From Noviluteimonas sp052115395 (GTDB lineage Bacteria > Pseudomonadota > Gammaproteobacteria > Xanthomonadales > Xanthomonadaceae), in NCBI GenBank assembly GCA_052115395.1, contig JBFRGO010000003.1: a stretch of 64,000 bases of DNA; one strand, written 5' to 3'. Below, piece by piece: positions 18,892 to 27,564 of the stretch. Position 1 is the first letter of the stretch, and each line of letters opens with the position of its first letter. The translations under genes were made by a program, and so were the position numbers. The notes under the pieces were generated by a model. The model searched no databases. It saw only the letters and a program-made list of their open reading frames with translations, and was not told the DNA's origin.

Positions 18892-19119
18892 TCATTTTGA
18901 CGAAGCGGGGGGCACGGGGTCGTGTCCGCCCGGGTGGAAGGGGTGGCAGCGCGCGACGCGGCGCACGGCGAGCCAGGAGCCGCGCACGGCGCCGAAACGC
19001 GCGATGGCCTGCATCGCATACTCCGAGCAGGTGGGCGCGAAACGGCAACGCGGACCCAGCAATGGACTGATCCAGCGCTTGTACAGGCGCAGGGCCCCGA
19101 TGAGCAGTCGATCGATCAC
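18892..19119 (-). CDS. yidD: membrane protein insertion efficiency factor YidD
   Basis: A 75-residue YidD with GTG start: RLLIGALRLYKRWISPLLG, the cysteine-bearing CRFAPTCSEYAMQAI and the C-terminal CHPFHPGG are near-invariant in the family, which assists YidC insertion. YidD is usually encoded between rnpA and yidC; here it stands alone between pyrC and dksA. The long open frame upstream of the GTG lies opposite dksA and is not family-like. Confidence 0.92.
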   Translation of the reverse strand: MIDRLLIGALRLYKRWISPLLGPRCRFAPTCSEYAMQAIARFGAVRGSWLAVRRVARCHPFHPGGHDPVPPASSK

Positions 19120-19157
19120 GATACTGAAATGCGGCCTCGCACGAAGGGTTTCGCGGG

Positions 19158-19186
19158 TTGCCGCCCTTGTCGGGGCAGGGTATAAC
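19158..19186 (+). promoter_or_regulatory. sigma70-type promoter of dksA
   Basis: TTGCCG (19158-19163) and TATAAC (19181-19186) are separated by 17 bp, matching 4/6 and 5/6 of the consensus hexamers. Transcription would start near 19193, 36 nt before the GTG start of dksA. Confidence 0.6.
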
Positions 19187-19228
19187 AGCGCGCTTTCCCG
19201 CCTCAAGGGAACGAGGGACGTACCGCTC

Positions 19229-20290
19229 GTGGCAGCGAAGAAACCAGCGAAGAAGGCCGCCAAGGCCGCGAAGAAGGCCGCCAAGCCGGCGGCGAAGAAG
19301 ATTGTGGCGAAGAAGCCCGTCGCCAAGCCCGCAGCCAAGAAGCCCGCGCCGGCCAAGAAACCGGTCGCGAAGAAGGCTGCGCCTGCCAAGAAGCCTGTTG
19401 CCAAGAAGGCCGCTCCGGCGAAGAAGGCGCCGGCCAAGGCCGTCAAGCCCGTGGCCAAGCCTGTCGCGAAGCCTGCAGTCGCGAAGAAGGCCGCACCCGC
19501 CAAGCCCGTCGCGAAGGCCGCGCCCGCCAAGGCCGCGCCGGTGGCGAAGCAGCCAGCGGTCAAGCAGCCCGTCGCCAAGCAGCCCGAAGTGCGCGTCGCC
19601 GCGGTCAAGAAGCCGGCTGCGAAGCCTGCGACCAAGAGCGCGCCGGTCGCACCCGCGGCGAAGCCCGAAACCAAGTCGCCCGCACCGCAGGCGACGACGA
19701 AGACTGCGAAGCCCGCGCTCGCCACTTCGCCCAAGCCCGCATCCTCGGCGGCACCCGCCGTCACGTCGCGCCCACGTCCGGAGGGCAAAGTTGCTGTTGC
19801 CGTAGCCGCGAAGCCGGCCGCACCAGCACCACGGGGCAAAGTGAAAGTCGTCGAATACAAGACCGATGAGGGCACGGGTCGCCCGATCATCCCGCAGGGC
19901 TACAAGCCTTCGCAGGACGAGGAGTACATGAGCACGTTGCAGGTGGAATATTTCCGCCAGCGCCTGCTCAGCTGGCGCGCCGACCTGGTCGAAGAGTCCA
20001 AGCAGACCATCGAGAACCTCAAGGACGAAGTGCGCGACGTCGGCGACGAAGCCGAACGTGCGACCCGCGAGACCGAGAACTCGCTGGAACTGCGCACGCG
20101 CGACCGCTACCGCAAGCTGATCGGCAAGATCGACAGCACGCTCAAGCGCCTGGATGCCGGCGAATACGGCTACAGCGTGGATTCGGGCGAAGAAATCGGC
20201 CTGGACCGCCTCGAGGCGCGCCTGACCGCCGAACGCACGATCGACGAGCAGGAACGCTGGGAACACTTGCAAAAGCAGATGGGCGATTGA
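19229..20290 (+). CDS. dksA: DksA-like RNA polymerase regulator with Lys/Ala/Pro-rich N-terminal tail, no zinc cysteines
   Basis: A 353-residue protein. Residues 1-~215 are low-complexity tandem KKPAKKAA/KPVAK units, like an H1-type histone tail; residues ~215-353 are DksA. The domain has YMSTLQVEYFRQRLLSWRA, the coiled coil (DEAERATRETENSLELRTRDRYRKL) with its acidic DxxDxA-like tip, and GEIGL-type globular residues. All four zinc cysteines of canonical DksA are replaced (YSVDSG for FCESCG-like, ERTIDEQ for LCIDCK-like). GTG start with GAGGGA upstream; earlier in-frame starts give non-family sequence. It mediates the stringent response with ppGpp in relatives. Confidence 0.85.
   Translation: MAAKKPAKKAAKAAKKAAKPAAKKIVAKKPVAKPAAKKPAPAKKPVAKKAAPAKKPVAKKAAPAKKAPAKAVKPVAKPVAKPAVAKKAAPAKPVAKAAPAKAAPVAKQPAVKQPVAKQPEVRVAAVKKPAAKPATKSAPVAPAAKPETKSPAPQATTKTAKPALATSPKPASSAAPAVTSRPRPEGKVAVAVAAKPAAPAPRGKVKVVEYKTDEGTGRPIIPQGYKPSQDEEYMSTLQVEYFRQRLLSWRADLVEESKQTIENLKDEVRDVGDEAERATRETENSLELRTRDRYRKLIGKIDSTLKRLDAGEYGYSVDSGEEIGLDRLEARLTAERTIDEQERWEHLQKQMGD
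19235..19640 (+). repeat. Lys/Ala/Pro-rich tandem repeat inside dksA
   Basis: Imperfect repeats of GCCAAGAAGCCC-like units encode the AKKP/AAPAKK tail of DksA. The repeats are degenerate enough to be stably inherited but could vary in copy number between strains. Confidence 0.7.
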
Positions 20291-20316
20291 GAACACCTCC
20301 CCTTCCAGGGGAGGTC

Positions 20317-20350
20317 AAAAAGAAACCCGCCAATCGGCGGGTTTCTTTTT
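20317..20350. terminator. bidirectional terminator between dksA and the MFS gene
   Basis: A 15-bp perfect inverted repeat (AAAAAGAAACCCGCC / GGCGGGTTTCTTTTT) with a 4-nt AATC loop gives a U-run on both strands. It lies between the convergent dksA and MFS genes. A second small hairpin (CCTCCCC/GGGGAGG, 20297-20314) precedes it. Confidence 0.92.
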
Positions 20351-20375
20351 GGGTGGGGTAAACCAACGACGCCCC

Positions 20376-21608
20376 CTAATGCAGCTCCTTCAAGTTCAAC
20401 CGCCGCAACTTCGGCGCCAGCTTCGCCGTAACCGCGACGATCGACATCGTCATGCATCCCCCGAAGATCACACTCGGCACCAGGCCGAGGAACTTCGCCG
20501 CCAGCCCCGATTCGAACGCACCCAGCTCGTTCGACGAGCCGATGAAGATGCCGTTGATCGCAGAGACGCGCCCGCGCATGGCGTCGGGCGTGGCGAGCTG
20601 CAGGATGGTCGAGCGCAGCACGACCGACACGCCATCGCACAGGCCCGAGGCGAACAACATCATCACCGACAACCACAGGTGCCGCGACAACGCGAAACCG
20701 ATGATGCACAGCCCGAACCCGGCGACGGCGAGCAACAGGATGCGTCCCGCATTCTTTTCCAGCGGCTTGCGCGCCATCCACAGCCCGACCAGCACCGCAC
20801 CGGCCGCGGGCGCGCCGCGCAGGACGCCGAGCGCTTCGGGGCCCGCGTGCAGCACGTCCTTGATGAAGGCCGGCAGCAAGGCGACCGCACCGCCGAACAA
20901 CACCGCGAACATGTCCAGCGCGAGCGCGCCCAGCAGGATCTGGTGGCCGAACACGAAGCGCAGCCCTTCGCCGATGCTGGCGAAGATCGGCGCGCGTTCG
21001 GTCGGGATGTGCGGCTCTTCGATGCGCAGCGTCGTCAACAGCACGGCGGCCGCAATCGCGAACACCACGGCGATCCCGTAAGCGGACGTCTTCCCCGCCA
21101 AGGCCACCATCACGCCGCCGAACGCGGGACCGAGCACGAGGCCGAGCTGGAACACCACGCTCCCGAGCCCCGCGCCGCGCGCGTACTGTTCGCGCGGCAA
21201 CACGCGCGCGAACAGTGTGTTGTAGATCGGGGTCAGGAACGAGCGGACGCTGCCGGTGAGCGCGATCGCCGCGTAGATCAGCCAGGTGCCGGCGCTTGTC
21301 CAACCCGAGGCGATCGCGACGAGGATCACGCCGGTCATCGCCAGGCCCGCGCACGCGAACGCGCCCAGGCGACGCCGCTTCAGGTGATCGACCAGATAGC
21401 CGGCGAACGGTGCGACGCAGAAGTAGGGAATCACTTCGGCCAGGCCGACCAGGCCCAGCGCCAGCGGATCGTGCGTGATTTCGTAGATGTGCCAGCCGAC
21501 GGTCACCGCGACCATCTGGTAGGACAGCATCGTGAGGATGCGATAACTGAGCAGGCCCAGGAACGCGCGGTTGCGCAGCGGCGAGTCTGCGGCCGTCAGT
21601 GCACTCAC
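20376..21608 (-). CDS. MFS transporter
   Basis: A 410-residue major facilitator protein with about 12 hydrophobic segments, similar to the EntS/MFS_3 exporter group. The loop motif YLVDHLKRRRLG (between helices 2 and 3) and a repeat of it before helix 9 (RKPLEKNAGR) are visible, with GPAFGG in helix 5. The GTG start overlaps the sufE stop, so it is the last gene of cysS-sufE-MFS. Substrate unknown. Confidence 0.8.
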   Translation of the reverse strand: MSALTAADSPLRNRAFLGLLSYRILTMLSYQMVAVTVGWHIYEITHDPLALGLVGLAEVIPYFCVAPFAGYLVDHLKRRRLGAFACAGLAMTGVILVAIASGWTSAGTWLIYAAIALTGSVRSFLTPIYNTLFARVLPREQYARGAGLGSVVFQLGLVLGPAFGGVMVALAGKTSAYGIAVVFAIAAAVLLTTLRIEEPHIPTERAPIFASIGEGLRFVFGHQILLGALALDMFAVLFGGAVALLPAFIKDVLHAGPEALGVLRGAPAAGAVLVGLWMARKPLEKNAGRILLLAVAGFGLCIIGFALSRHLWLSVMMLFASGLCDGVSVVLRSTILQLATPDAMRGRVSAINGIFIGSSNELGAFESGLAAKFLGLVPSVIFGGCMTMSIVAVTAKLAPKLRRLNLKELH

Positions 21609-22054
21609 GCGGCGGCCTGCGCGCGCTCGCGGATGAAGGCGAGCAGCGCGGCGTGGCCGTTGCTGCGGGTCGGCGAGAGATGCTTGGCCAGGCCGACTTT
21701 CTCGACGTAATCGGGTTGCGTGGCCAGGATTTCCTGCGCCGATCGTCCCGAATACACGCGCAGTGCGAGGAAACACAGCCCCGCGACGATCGCCGAATCG
21801 CTGGTCGCCAGGAAATCCAGGCGCTGCGCATCGCCTTCGCCCACGATCCACACCATCGACTGGCACCCGAGCAGGCGATGCTCTTCGTTCCTGAGCGCAT
21901 CGGGGAAGGGCGGCAGTTTGCGGCCCAGGTCGATCAGGTACTGGTAGCGCTCGGACCAATCGCCGAAGAACGCGAATTCCTCCGCGATCGCCGCCTGTGC
22001 ATCGGCGGCGGTGGGCTCCAGCGGAAACACGCGGTGGTCGGCCACGGCATTCAT
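21605..22054 (-). CDS. sufE: SufE family cysteine-desulfurase sulfur acceptor
   Basis: A 149-residue SufE. The family takes persulfide sulfur from a cysteine desulfurase for Fe-S assembly. The acceptor cysteine is in LLGCQSMVW, preceded by RYQYLIDLGRKLPPFP, and LSPTRSNG lies near the C-terminus. The start overlaps the cysS stop and its own stop overlaps the MFS GTG. No suf operon is visible, so the partner desulfurase is encoded elsewhere. Confidence 0.92.
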   Translation of the reverse strand: MNAVADHRVFPLEPTAADAQAAIAEEFAFFGDWSERYQYLIDLGRKLPPFPDALRNEEHRLLGCQSMVWIVGEGDAQRLDFLATSDSAIVAGLCFLALRVYSGRSAQEILATQPDYVEKVGLAKHLSPTRSNGHAALLAFIRERAQAAA

Positions 22055-23427
22055 GCGCGTTTCCACCGTACGCCCTGCGGCGTGTCTTCCAGGAGAATGC
22101 CGTCGTCGGCCAGTTGCTTGCGGATGGCGTCGGCGCGGGCGAAATCCTTCGAAGCCTTCGCAGCGATGCGTTCGTCGATCAGGCCCTGGATGCGCGCGTC
22201 GTCGTCGTTCGACGTCTCGCCGGCGATCCATTCGGCGGGCGCGCGTTGCAAGAGGCCGAGCGCCAACCCCGCACCGAGCAGCGCGGACTTGGCCTCGCGC
22301 CGTGCGTCAGCGCCTTCGGCCTTGCGGGCCTCACCGGCCAGGCGTGCGATTTCGGCCAGCGCCTGCGGCGTGTTGAGGTCGTCGTCGAGCATGTCCTCGA
22401 TCGACTGCGGAATCACCGGCGTGGCCTCGACGTCGGCCAGGTCGCGCAAGGTGCCGTACAAGCGGTCGAGCGTGCGGATCGATTGATCGACCAGCGCCGG
22501 CGTCCAATCCAGCGGCTGGCGGTAATGCGCGGACAGCAGCGCATAACGCAGCGCCTCGGAACGACCGGGGTAACGTTCGAGCAAGGTGTGGATGCGCTCG
22601 ACGTTGCCGAGCGACTTGGACATCTTCGATCCGCCGAACACCAGCATGCCGTTGTGCAGCCAGAAGCGTGCGAACGGTTTGCCGCCGTGCGCGCATTCGC
22701 TCTGCGCCACTTCGTTCTCGTGGTGCGGGAACTGGAGGTCGATGCCGCCGGCGTGGATGTCGATGGTGTCGCCCAGGTGCGCTTCGGCCATCGCCGAGCA
22801 CTCGATGTGCCAGCCCGGGCGGCCGCGGCCCCAGGGCGAGTCCCAGCCGGGCAGGTCGTCGGTCGAGGGCTTCCACAGCACGAAGTCGCCGGCGTCCTGC
22901 TTGTAGGGGGCCACGTCGATGCGCGCGCCGGCCAGCATGTCCTCGGGCGATTGCCGCGAGAGCTTGCCGTAATCGGGATAACTGCCGACGGAAAACAGCA
23001 CGTGGCCTTCGGCGGCGTAGGCATGGCCGCTGTCGATCAGGCGCTGGATCATCGCGATGATCTGCGGGATGTGTTCGGTGGCCTTGGGTTGCAGCGGTTG
23101 CGGTTGCACGCCCAGCGCCGCCATCTCGTCCAGGTAAACCGCGGTGTAGCGCTCGGTGATGGTGGAGATCGGCACGCCGGCATCGCGCGCGGCCGCGTTG
23201 ATCTTGTCGTCCACGTCGGTGATGTTGCGCGCGTAGCGCAGCGCGCCGTAGCGGCGGCGGAGCAGGGCGGCCAGCACGTCGAAGACCACCGGGCCGCGTG
23301 CATTGCCGATGTGGACGTAGTTGTAGACCGTCGGTCCGCACAGATACATCGTGGGGCCGGCGACGGGGTCCAGCGGCGCGAAGGGCTCGACCCGGCGCGT
23401 CAGGGTGTTGTGGAGGCGAAGGGCCAT
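22051..23427 (-). CDS. cysS: cysteinyl-tRNA synthetase
   Basis: A 458-residue class I aminoacyl-tRNA synthetase charging tRNA-Cys. It has MYLCGPTVYNYVHIGNARG (zinc cysteine and HIGH-type motif), the HIECSAMA and FPHHENEVAQSECAHG zinc/active-site segments, and GSKMSKSLGN. The length is typical. It is the first gene of the cysS-sufE-MFS unit. Confidence 0.97.
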   Translation of the reverse strand: MALRLHNTLTRRVEPFAPLDPVAGPTMYLCGPTVYNYVHIGNARGPVVFDVLAALLRRRYGALRYARNITDVDDKINAAARDAGVPISTITERYTAVYLDEMAALGVQPQPLQPKATEHIPQIIAMIQRLIDSGHAYAAEGHVLFSVGSYPDYGKLSRQSPEDMLAGARIDVAPYKQDAGDFVLWKPSTDDLPGWDSPWGRGRPGWHIECSAMAEAHLGDTIDIHAGGIDLQFPHHENEVAQSECAHGGKPFARFWLHNGMLVFGGSKMSKSLGNVERIHTLLERYPGRSEALRYALLSAHYRQPLDWTPALVDQSIRTLDRLYGTLRDLADVEATPVIPQSIEDMLDDDLNTPQALAEIARLAGEARKAEGADARREAKSALLGAGLALGLLQRAPAEWIAGETSNDDDARIQGLIDERIAAKASKDFARADAIRKQLADDGILLEDTPQGVRWKRA

Positions 23428-23517
23428 GGGTCGGCAAATGGGGGAATCGCGCCATTCTAGCCGCCGGGAAAGCCTCGATTCAGGCCCGAGCCCGCGTCCG
23501 GCCTTTACACTGAATGC

Positions 23518-23976
23518 GTGCGCCTCCTTGCCCGCCTCCTGAGCATCGCCTCCCTGTCCATCGCCATGGCCGGCATGCCCGTGCTTGCGCAGGATGCCGG
23601 GACCACCGTCCTGCAGAACGAAAACGTGCGGATGGACTTCGCCCAGGTGATGCGGGTGCAGCCGATCTACCAGGTGCTGCGCGCCACGCGCATGGAGCCG
23701 CGTTGCCCCGCCGATGGCGACGGGGAGCAGGACAAGGGCCTGGCGAAGATCGTCGGCGCGGTGAAGGGCGCGGTGTCGCGCAAGCCCGATCCGCCCGAAC
23801 AGACGGCCAATTGCGAAATGATCCCGGTGCAGCGCGAGTTCCGCCGCCCCATCGCCTACGACGTCGACTACGTCTATCGCGGCACCAAGTACCGCTCGCG
23901 CCTGCCCTACGACCCGGGCAACCGACTGCGCGTGCGCGTGAGCGTCGTCCCATATATCCCGCCGCGCAAGCCCTAG
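23518..23976 (+). CDS. hypothetical exported protein
   Basis: A 152-residue protein with GTG start and a signal peptide (RLLARLLSIASLSIAM, cleavage likely after VLAQ or MPVLA). The mature part has a C-terminal beta-rich block (AYDVDYVYRGTKYRSRLPYD, then RVRVSVVPY) like that in UmoD/17-kDa-type surface proteins of xanthomonads, but no glycine zipper. A TACACT -10-like box (23506-23511) lies just upstream, suggesting a very short leader. Function unknown. Confidence 0.65.
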   Translation: MRLLARLLSIASLSIAMAGMPVLAQDAGTTVLQNENVRMDFAQVMRVQPIYQVLRATRMEPRCPADGDGEQDKGLAKIVGAVKGAVSRKPDPPEQTANCEMIPVQREFRRPIAYDVDYVYRGTKYRSRLPYDPGNRLRVRVSVVPYIPPRKP

Positions 23977-24017
23977 GCGTTGCATCGGCCGCGCGCCGAT
24001 GCGACCATGCGCGCCCG

Positions 24018-24122
24018 ATGCAGACCCTTCGCGCCGACGCCGACATCCTGACCTCCGCCTTCATGGCGGCGGGCATGACCTCGCGCGCGCGCCGACCGCT
24101 CCCCCACATTTTCGCTGGGTAG
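24018..24122 (+). CDS. possible arginine leader peptide upstream of argF'
   Basis: A 34-codon open frame starting ATG at 24018 and ending TAG. It contains four arginines, three clustered as SRARRP near codons 22-27, and ends 26 nt before the hairpin at 24149-24174, with argF' 43 nt after the hairpin. This resembles a transcription-attenuation leader. There is no clear Shine-Dalgarno sequence and no known homologue I can name, so it may be chance. Confidence 0.3.
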   Translation: MQTLRADADILTSAFMAAGMTSRARRPLPHIFAG

Positions 24123-24148
24123 CGCGCCGCGTCGTATCGGATCCGCCA

Positions 24149-24174
24149 GAAACCCAGCCCTCGCGCTGGGTTTC
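24149..24174 (+). terminator. hairpin in the argF' leader (terminator or attenuator)
   Basis: A 10-bp perfect stem GAAACCCAGC/GCTGGGTTTC with a 6-nt CCTCGC loop, followed by TTCGTT. It is either the terminator of the upstream exported-protein gene or an attenuator of the arg operon. The T-run is short. Confidence 0.6.
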
Positions 24175-24216
24175 TTCGTTCATGGCCCGGCGATTTCCTA
24201 CCCCACAGGACGCTCC

Positions 24217-25245
24217 ATGAAACAGGTTCCGCTCCGGCATTTCCTCAACACCCAGGATTGGAAGCGCGACGAGCTCGACGCCGTGCTCGCGCTCGCCGCG
24301 GCGTACAAGCAGCGGCCGCTGGGCCTGCGTTCGATGGAAGGCAAGTCGATCGCGCTGGTCTTCTTCAATTCGTCGCTGCGCACGCGCACCAGCTTCGAAA
24401 TCGGCGCCTTCCAGCTCGGCGGCCACGCAGTGGTGCTGCAGCCGGGCAAGGACGCCTGGCCGATCGAATTCGACCTCGGCACCGTGATGGACGGCGAAGC
24501 CGAAGAGCACATCGCCGAAGTGGCGCGTGTGCTGTCGCGTTATGTCGATCTCATCGGCGTGCGCGCGTTCCCGAAATTCGTCGACTGGTCGACCGACCGC
24601 GAGGATCGCGTCCTGAAGGGCTTCGCGAAATATTCGTCGGTGCCGGTGATCAACATGGAGACGATCACCCATCCCTGCCAGGAGCTCGCGCACATCCTCG
24701 CGTTGCAGGAACACTTCGGCACGAGCGACCTGCGCGGCAAGAAGTATGTCCTGACCTGGACCTACCATCCCAAGCCGCTCAACACGGCCGTCGCGAATTC
24801 GGCGCTCACCATCGCCACGCGCATGGGCATGGACGTGACTTTGCTGTGTCCGACGCCCGAGTACATCCTCGATGAGCGCTACATGGGTTGGGCCGAGCAG
24901 AACGTCGCCGAAAGCGGCGGCTCGCTGCAGGTCAGCCACGACATCGAAAGCGCGTATCGCGGCGCCGACGTCGTCTACGCCAAGAGCTGGGGCGCGCTGC
25001 CGTACTTCGGCAACTGGGCGCCGGAAAAGCCCATCCGCGACGCGCACCAACACTTCATCGTCGACGAAGCCAAGATGGCGCTGACCAACGACGGCGTGTT
25101 CTCGCACTGCCTGCCGCTGCGCCGCAACGTGAAAGCCACCGACGCGGTGATGGACTCCCCGCGTTGCATCGCGATCGACGAAGCCGAAAACCGCCTGCAC
25201 GTGCAGAAGGCCGTCATGGCATCGCTCATCGGCCAGCGTCGCTGA
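24217..25245 (+). CDS. argF': N-acetylornithine carbamoyltransferase
   Basis: A 342-residue AOTCase, which carbamoylates N-acetyl-L-ornithine to N-acetylcitrulline instead of using ornithine. The carbamoyl-phosphate motif is SSLRTRTSFE (residues 52-61), with MET-ITHPCQELAH, LTWTYHPKPLNTAVANS and FSHCLPLRRNVKATD. Long stretches match the xanthomonad enzyme as I remember it, including GAFQLGGHAVVLQPGKD. It is the first gene of the arg operon; argG follows 29 bp later. Confidence 0.95.
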   Translation: MKQVPLRHFLNTQDWKRDELDAVLALAAAYKQRPLGLRSMEGKSIALVFFNSSLRTRTSFEIGAFQLGGHAVVLQPGKDAWPIEFDLGTVMDGEAEEHIAEVARVLSRYVDLIGVRAFPKFVDWSTDREDRVLKGFAKYSSVPVINMETITHPCQELAHILALQEHFGTSDLRGKKYVLTWTYHPKPLNTAVANSALTIATRMGMDVTLLCPTPEYILDERYMGWAEQNVAESGGSLQVSHDIESAYRGADVVYAKSWGALPYFGNWAPEKPIRDAHQHFIVDEAKMALTNDGVFSHCLPLRRNVKATDAVMDSPRCIAIDEAENRLHVQKAVMASLIGQRR

Positions 25246-25274
25246 TCCACTTTTCGATCCGGAACTGATCCCCC

Positions 25275-26477
25275 ATGGCTAACAAAGACATCGTCCTCGC
25301 CTTCTCCGGCGGCCTCGACACATCCTTTTGCGTTCCCTACCTGCAGGAACAGGGCTGGAACGTCCACACCGTGTTCGCCGACACCGGCGGCGTCGACGCG
25401 GAAGAACGCGCGACGATCGAAGCCCGCGCCGCCGAACTGGGCGTTGCATCGCACGTCACCATCGACGGCGGCCCCGCGATCTGGGACGGCTTCGTCAAAC
25501 CCTTCGTCATGGCCGGCGAGGGCTACCAGGGCCAATATCCGCTGCTGGTCTCCGACCGTTACCTGATCGTCGACGCGACGCTCGCCCGCGCGCATGCGCT
25601 CGGCACGCGCGCGATCGCGCACGGTTGCACCGGCATGGGCAACGACCAAGTGCGTTTCGATCTGGCGGTGAAGGCGAGCGGCGACTACACGATCGTCGCG
25701 CCGATCCGCGAAATCCAGAAACAACACACGCACACGCGCGCCTACGAGCAGGCCTACCTGGAAGAACGCGGCTTCGCCGTGCGCGCCAAGCAGAAGGCCT
25801 ACACGATCAACGAAAACCTGCTCGGCCTGACGATGTCGGGCGGCGAGATCGACAAGTGGGAAGCGCCGGGCGAAGGCGCGCGCGGCTGGTGCGCGCCGCG
25901 CGACCAATGGCCAAACGAAGCGCTGCAAGTCACGATCGCCTTCGCGAAGGGCGAAGCGATTTCCCTCGATGGCAAGCCCATGCCGGGCGCGCAGTTGCTC
26001 GCCAGGCTCAACGCGCTGTTCGCGCCTTATGGCGTGGGCCGCGGCATGTACACGGGCGACACGACCATCGGATTGAAGGGGCGCATCGTGTATGAAGCGC
26101 CGGGCTTGGCCGCATTGCTCGCGGCGCATCGCGCGCTGGAGGAAGCGGTGCTCACCAAGCAGCAAAACCGTTTCAAGCCGGATGTCGCGCGCAAGTGGGT
26201 CGAGCTGGTGTACGAAGGCTTCTACCACGACCCGCTGAAGACCGACCTGGAAGCCTTCCTCGCCTCCAGCCAGCGCATGGTCAACGGCGAAGTCGTGCTC
26301 GAAACGCGGGGCGGCCGCGTCGATGCCGTGGCCGTGCGCTCGCCGCACCTGCTCAACGCGAAGGGCGCCACCTACGCGCAATCGGCCGACTGGGGCGTGG
26401 AAGAGGCCGAAGGCTTCATCCGCCTGTTCGGCATGAGCAGCACCCTGTGGGCCCAGGTGAACGAAAAGGATCGCTGA
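25275..26477 (+). CDS. argG: argininosuccinate synthase
   Basis: A 400-residue enzyme condensing citrulline and aspartate with ATP. The N-terminal PP-loop DIVLAFSGGLDTSFCVPYL is diagnostic, followed by FADTGGVDAEER and AHGCTGMGNDQVRFDLA. The length is normal. One base separates it from argE. Confidence 0.96.
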   Translation: MANKDIVLAFSGGLDTSFCVPYLQEQGWNVHTVFADTGGVDAEERATIEARAAELGVASHVTIDGGPAIWDGFVKPFVMAGEGYQGQYPLLVSDRYLIVDATLARAHALGTRAIAHGCTGMGNDQVRFDLAVKASGDYTIVAPIREIQKQHTHTRAYEQAYLEERGFAVRAKQKAYTINENLLGLTMSGGEIDKWEAPGEGARGWCAPRDQWPNEALQVTIAFAKGEAISLDGKPMPGAQLLARLNALFAPYGVGRGMYTGDTTIGLKGRIVYEAPGLAALLAAHRALEEAVLTKQQNRFKPDVARKWVELVYEGFYHDPLKTDLEAFLASSQRMVNGEVVLETRGGRVDAVAVRSPHLLNAKGATYAQSADWGVEEAEGFIRLFGMSSTLWAQVNEKDR

Positions 26478-26478
26478 G

Positions 26479-27564
26479 GTGCTCGACCACGTCCTTCGCC
26501 ATCTCGAAGCGCTCGTGTCCTTCGACACGCGCAATCCGCCTCGCGCGATCACCACCGGCGGCATCTTCGATTACCTGCGCGCGCAGTTGCCGGATTTCCG
26601 TTGCACGGTGACCGATCACGGCGAAGGCGCGGTGTCGATGCTCGCCGTGCGCGGCACGCCGCGGCGCGTGTTCAACGTGCACCTGGATACCGTGCCGAAC
26701 GCGGCCGGCTGGACGCGCCCGCCGCATCGGCTGTGGGTGGCGAAGGGCCGCGCGACAGGCCTGGGTGCCTGCGACATCAAGGGCGCGGCGGCCGGTTTGG
26801 TCGCCGCGGCCAACGCGACCAAGGGCGATGCCGCGTTCCTCTTCAGTAGCGATGAAGAGGCGAACGACCCGCGCTGCATCGAGGCCTTCCTCGGGACCGT
26901 CCACGGGTTCGCCGAAGCCATCATCGCCGAGCCGACGCAATGCGAAGCGGTGCTCGCCCATCGCGGCATCAGCTCGGTCCTGCTGCGTTTCCAGGGCCAG
27001 GCGGGCCACGCCTCCGGCACCGATGCCTTGCATTCGAGCGCCTTGCACCACGCGATGCGCTGGGGCAGCCGCGCGCTGGACTATGTCGAATCGCAATCGC
27101 ACCAGCGCTTCGGTGGACTCACGGGCCTGCGCTTCAACGTCGGCCGCGTCGAAGGCGGCATCAAGGCGAACGTGATCGCGCCGAGCGGCGAAGTGCGCTT
27201 CGGTTTTCGTCCCTTGCCGTCGATGGCGTTCGAACAGTTGCACGATGCCTTCGGCAAACTCGCCGAACCGGGCGCGCTCGCGCGTTACGAAGAAACCTTC
27301 CGTGGTCCGTCCTTGCCATCGGGTGACGTCGCCGCGGCCGAGGCGCGCCGCCTCGAGGCGCGCGACCTCGCCGACGAACTCGGCCTTCCCATCGGCAACG
27401 CGGTCGATTTCTGGACCGAAGCCTCGCTGTTCTCGCGCGCGGGCATGACGGCCTTCGTGTACGGCCCCGGCGACATCGCGCAGGCGCACACGGTCGACGA
27501 ATGGGTCGCCCTCGATCAATTGCAACGTTACACGGACTCCATCGTGCGCATCCTCCAGGCATGA
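26479..27564 (+). CDS. argE: acetylornithine/acetylcitrulline deacetylase (M20)
   Basis: A 361-residue M20 metallopeptidase-family deacetylase starting with GTG. Metal ligands are seen in FNVHLDTVPNA, GLGACDIKGAAAG, SSDEEANDPR and AEPTQCE, with the dimerisation domain in the middle (GLRFNVGRVEGGIKANVIAP). With AOTCase upstream the natural substrate is expected to be N-acetylcitrulline, as shown for the Xanthomonas enzyme. It overlaps argB by 4 nt. Confidence 0.93.
   Translation: MLDHVLRHLEALVSFDTRNPPRAITTGGIFDYLRAQLPDFRCTVTDHGEGAVSMLAVRGTPRRVFNVHLDTVPNAAGWTRPPHRLWVAKGRATGLGACDIKGAAAGLVAAANATKGDAAFLFSSDEEANDPRCIEAFLGTVHGFAEAIIAEPTQCEAVLAHRGISSVLLRFQGQAGHASGTDALHSSALHHAMRWGSRALDYVESQSHQRFGGLTGLRFNVGRVEGGIKANVIAPSGEVRFGFRPLPSMAFEQLHDAFGKLAEPGALARYEETFRGPSLPSGDVAAAEARRLEARDLADELGLPIGNAVDFWTEASLFSRAGMTAFVYGPGDIAQAHTVDEWVALDQLQRYTDSIVRILQA

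Noticed and set aside
19235..19640. The short repeats as a CRISPR array
   Set aside because: Units are contiguous and codon-based, with no spacers of constant length.
19158..19805. An Arg/Ser/Pro-rich frame overlapping dksA
   Set aside because: Out-of-frame reading of the AKKP repeats.
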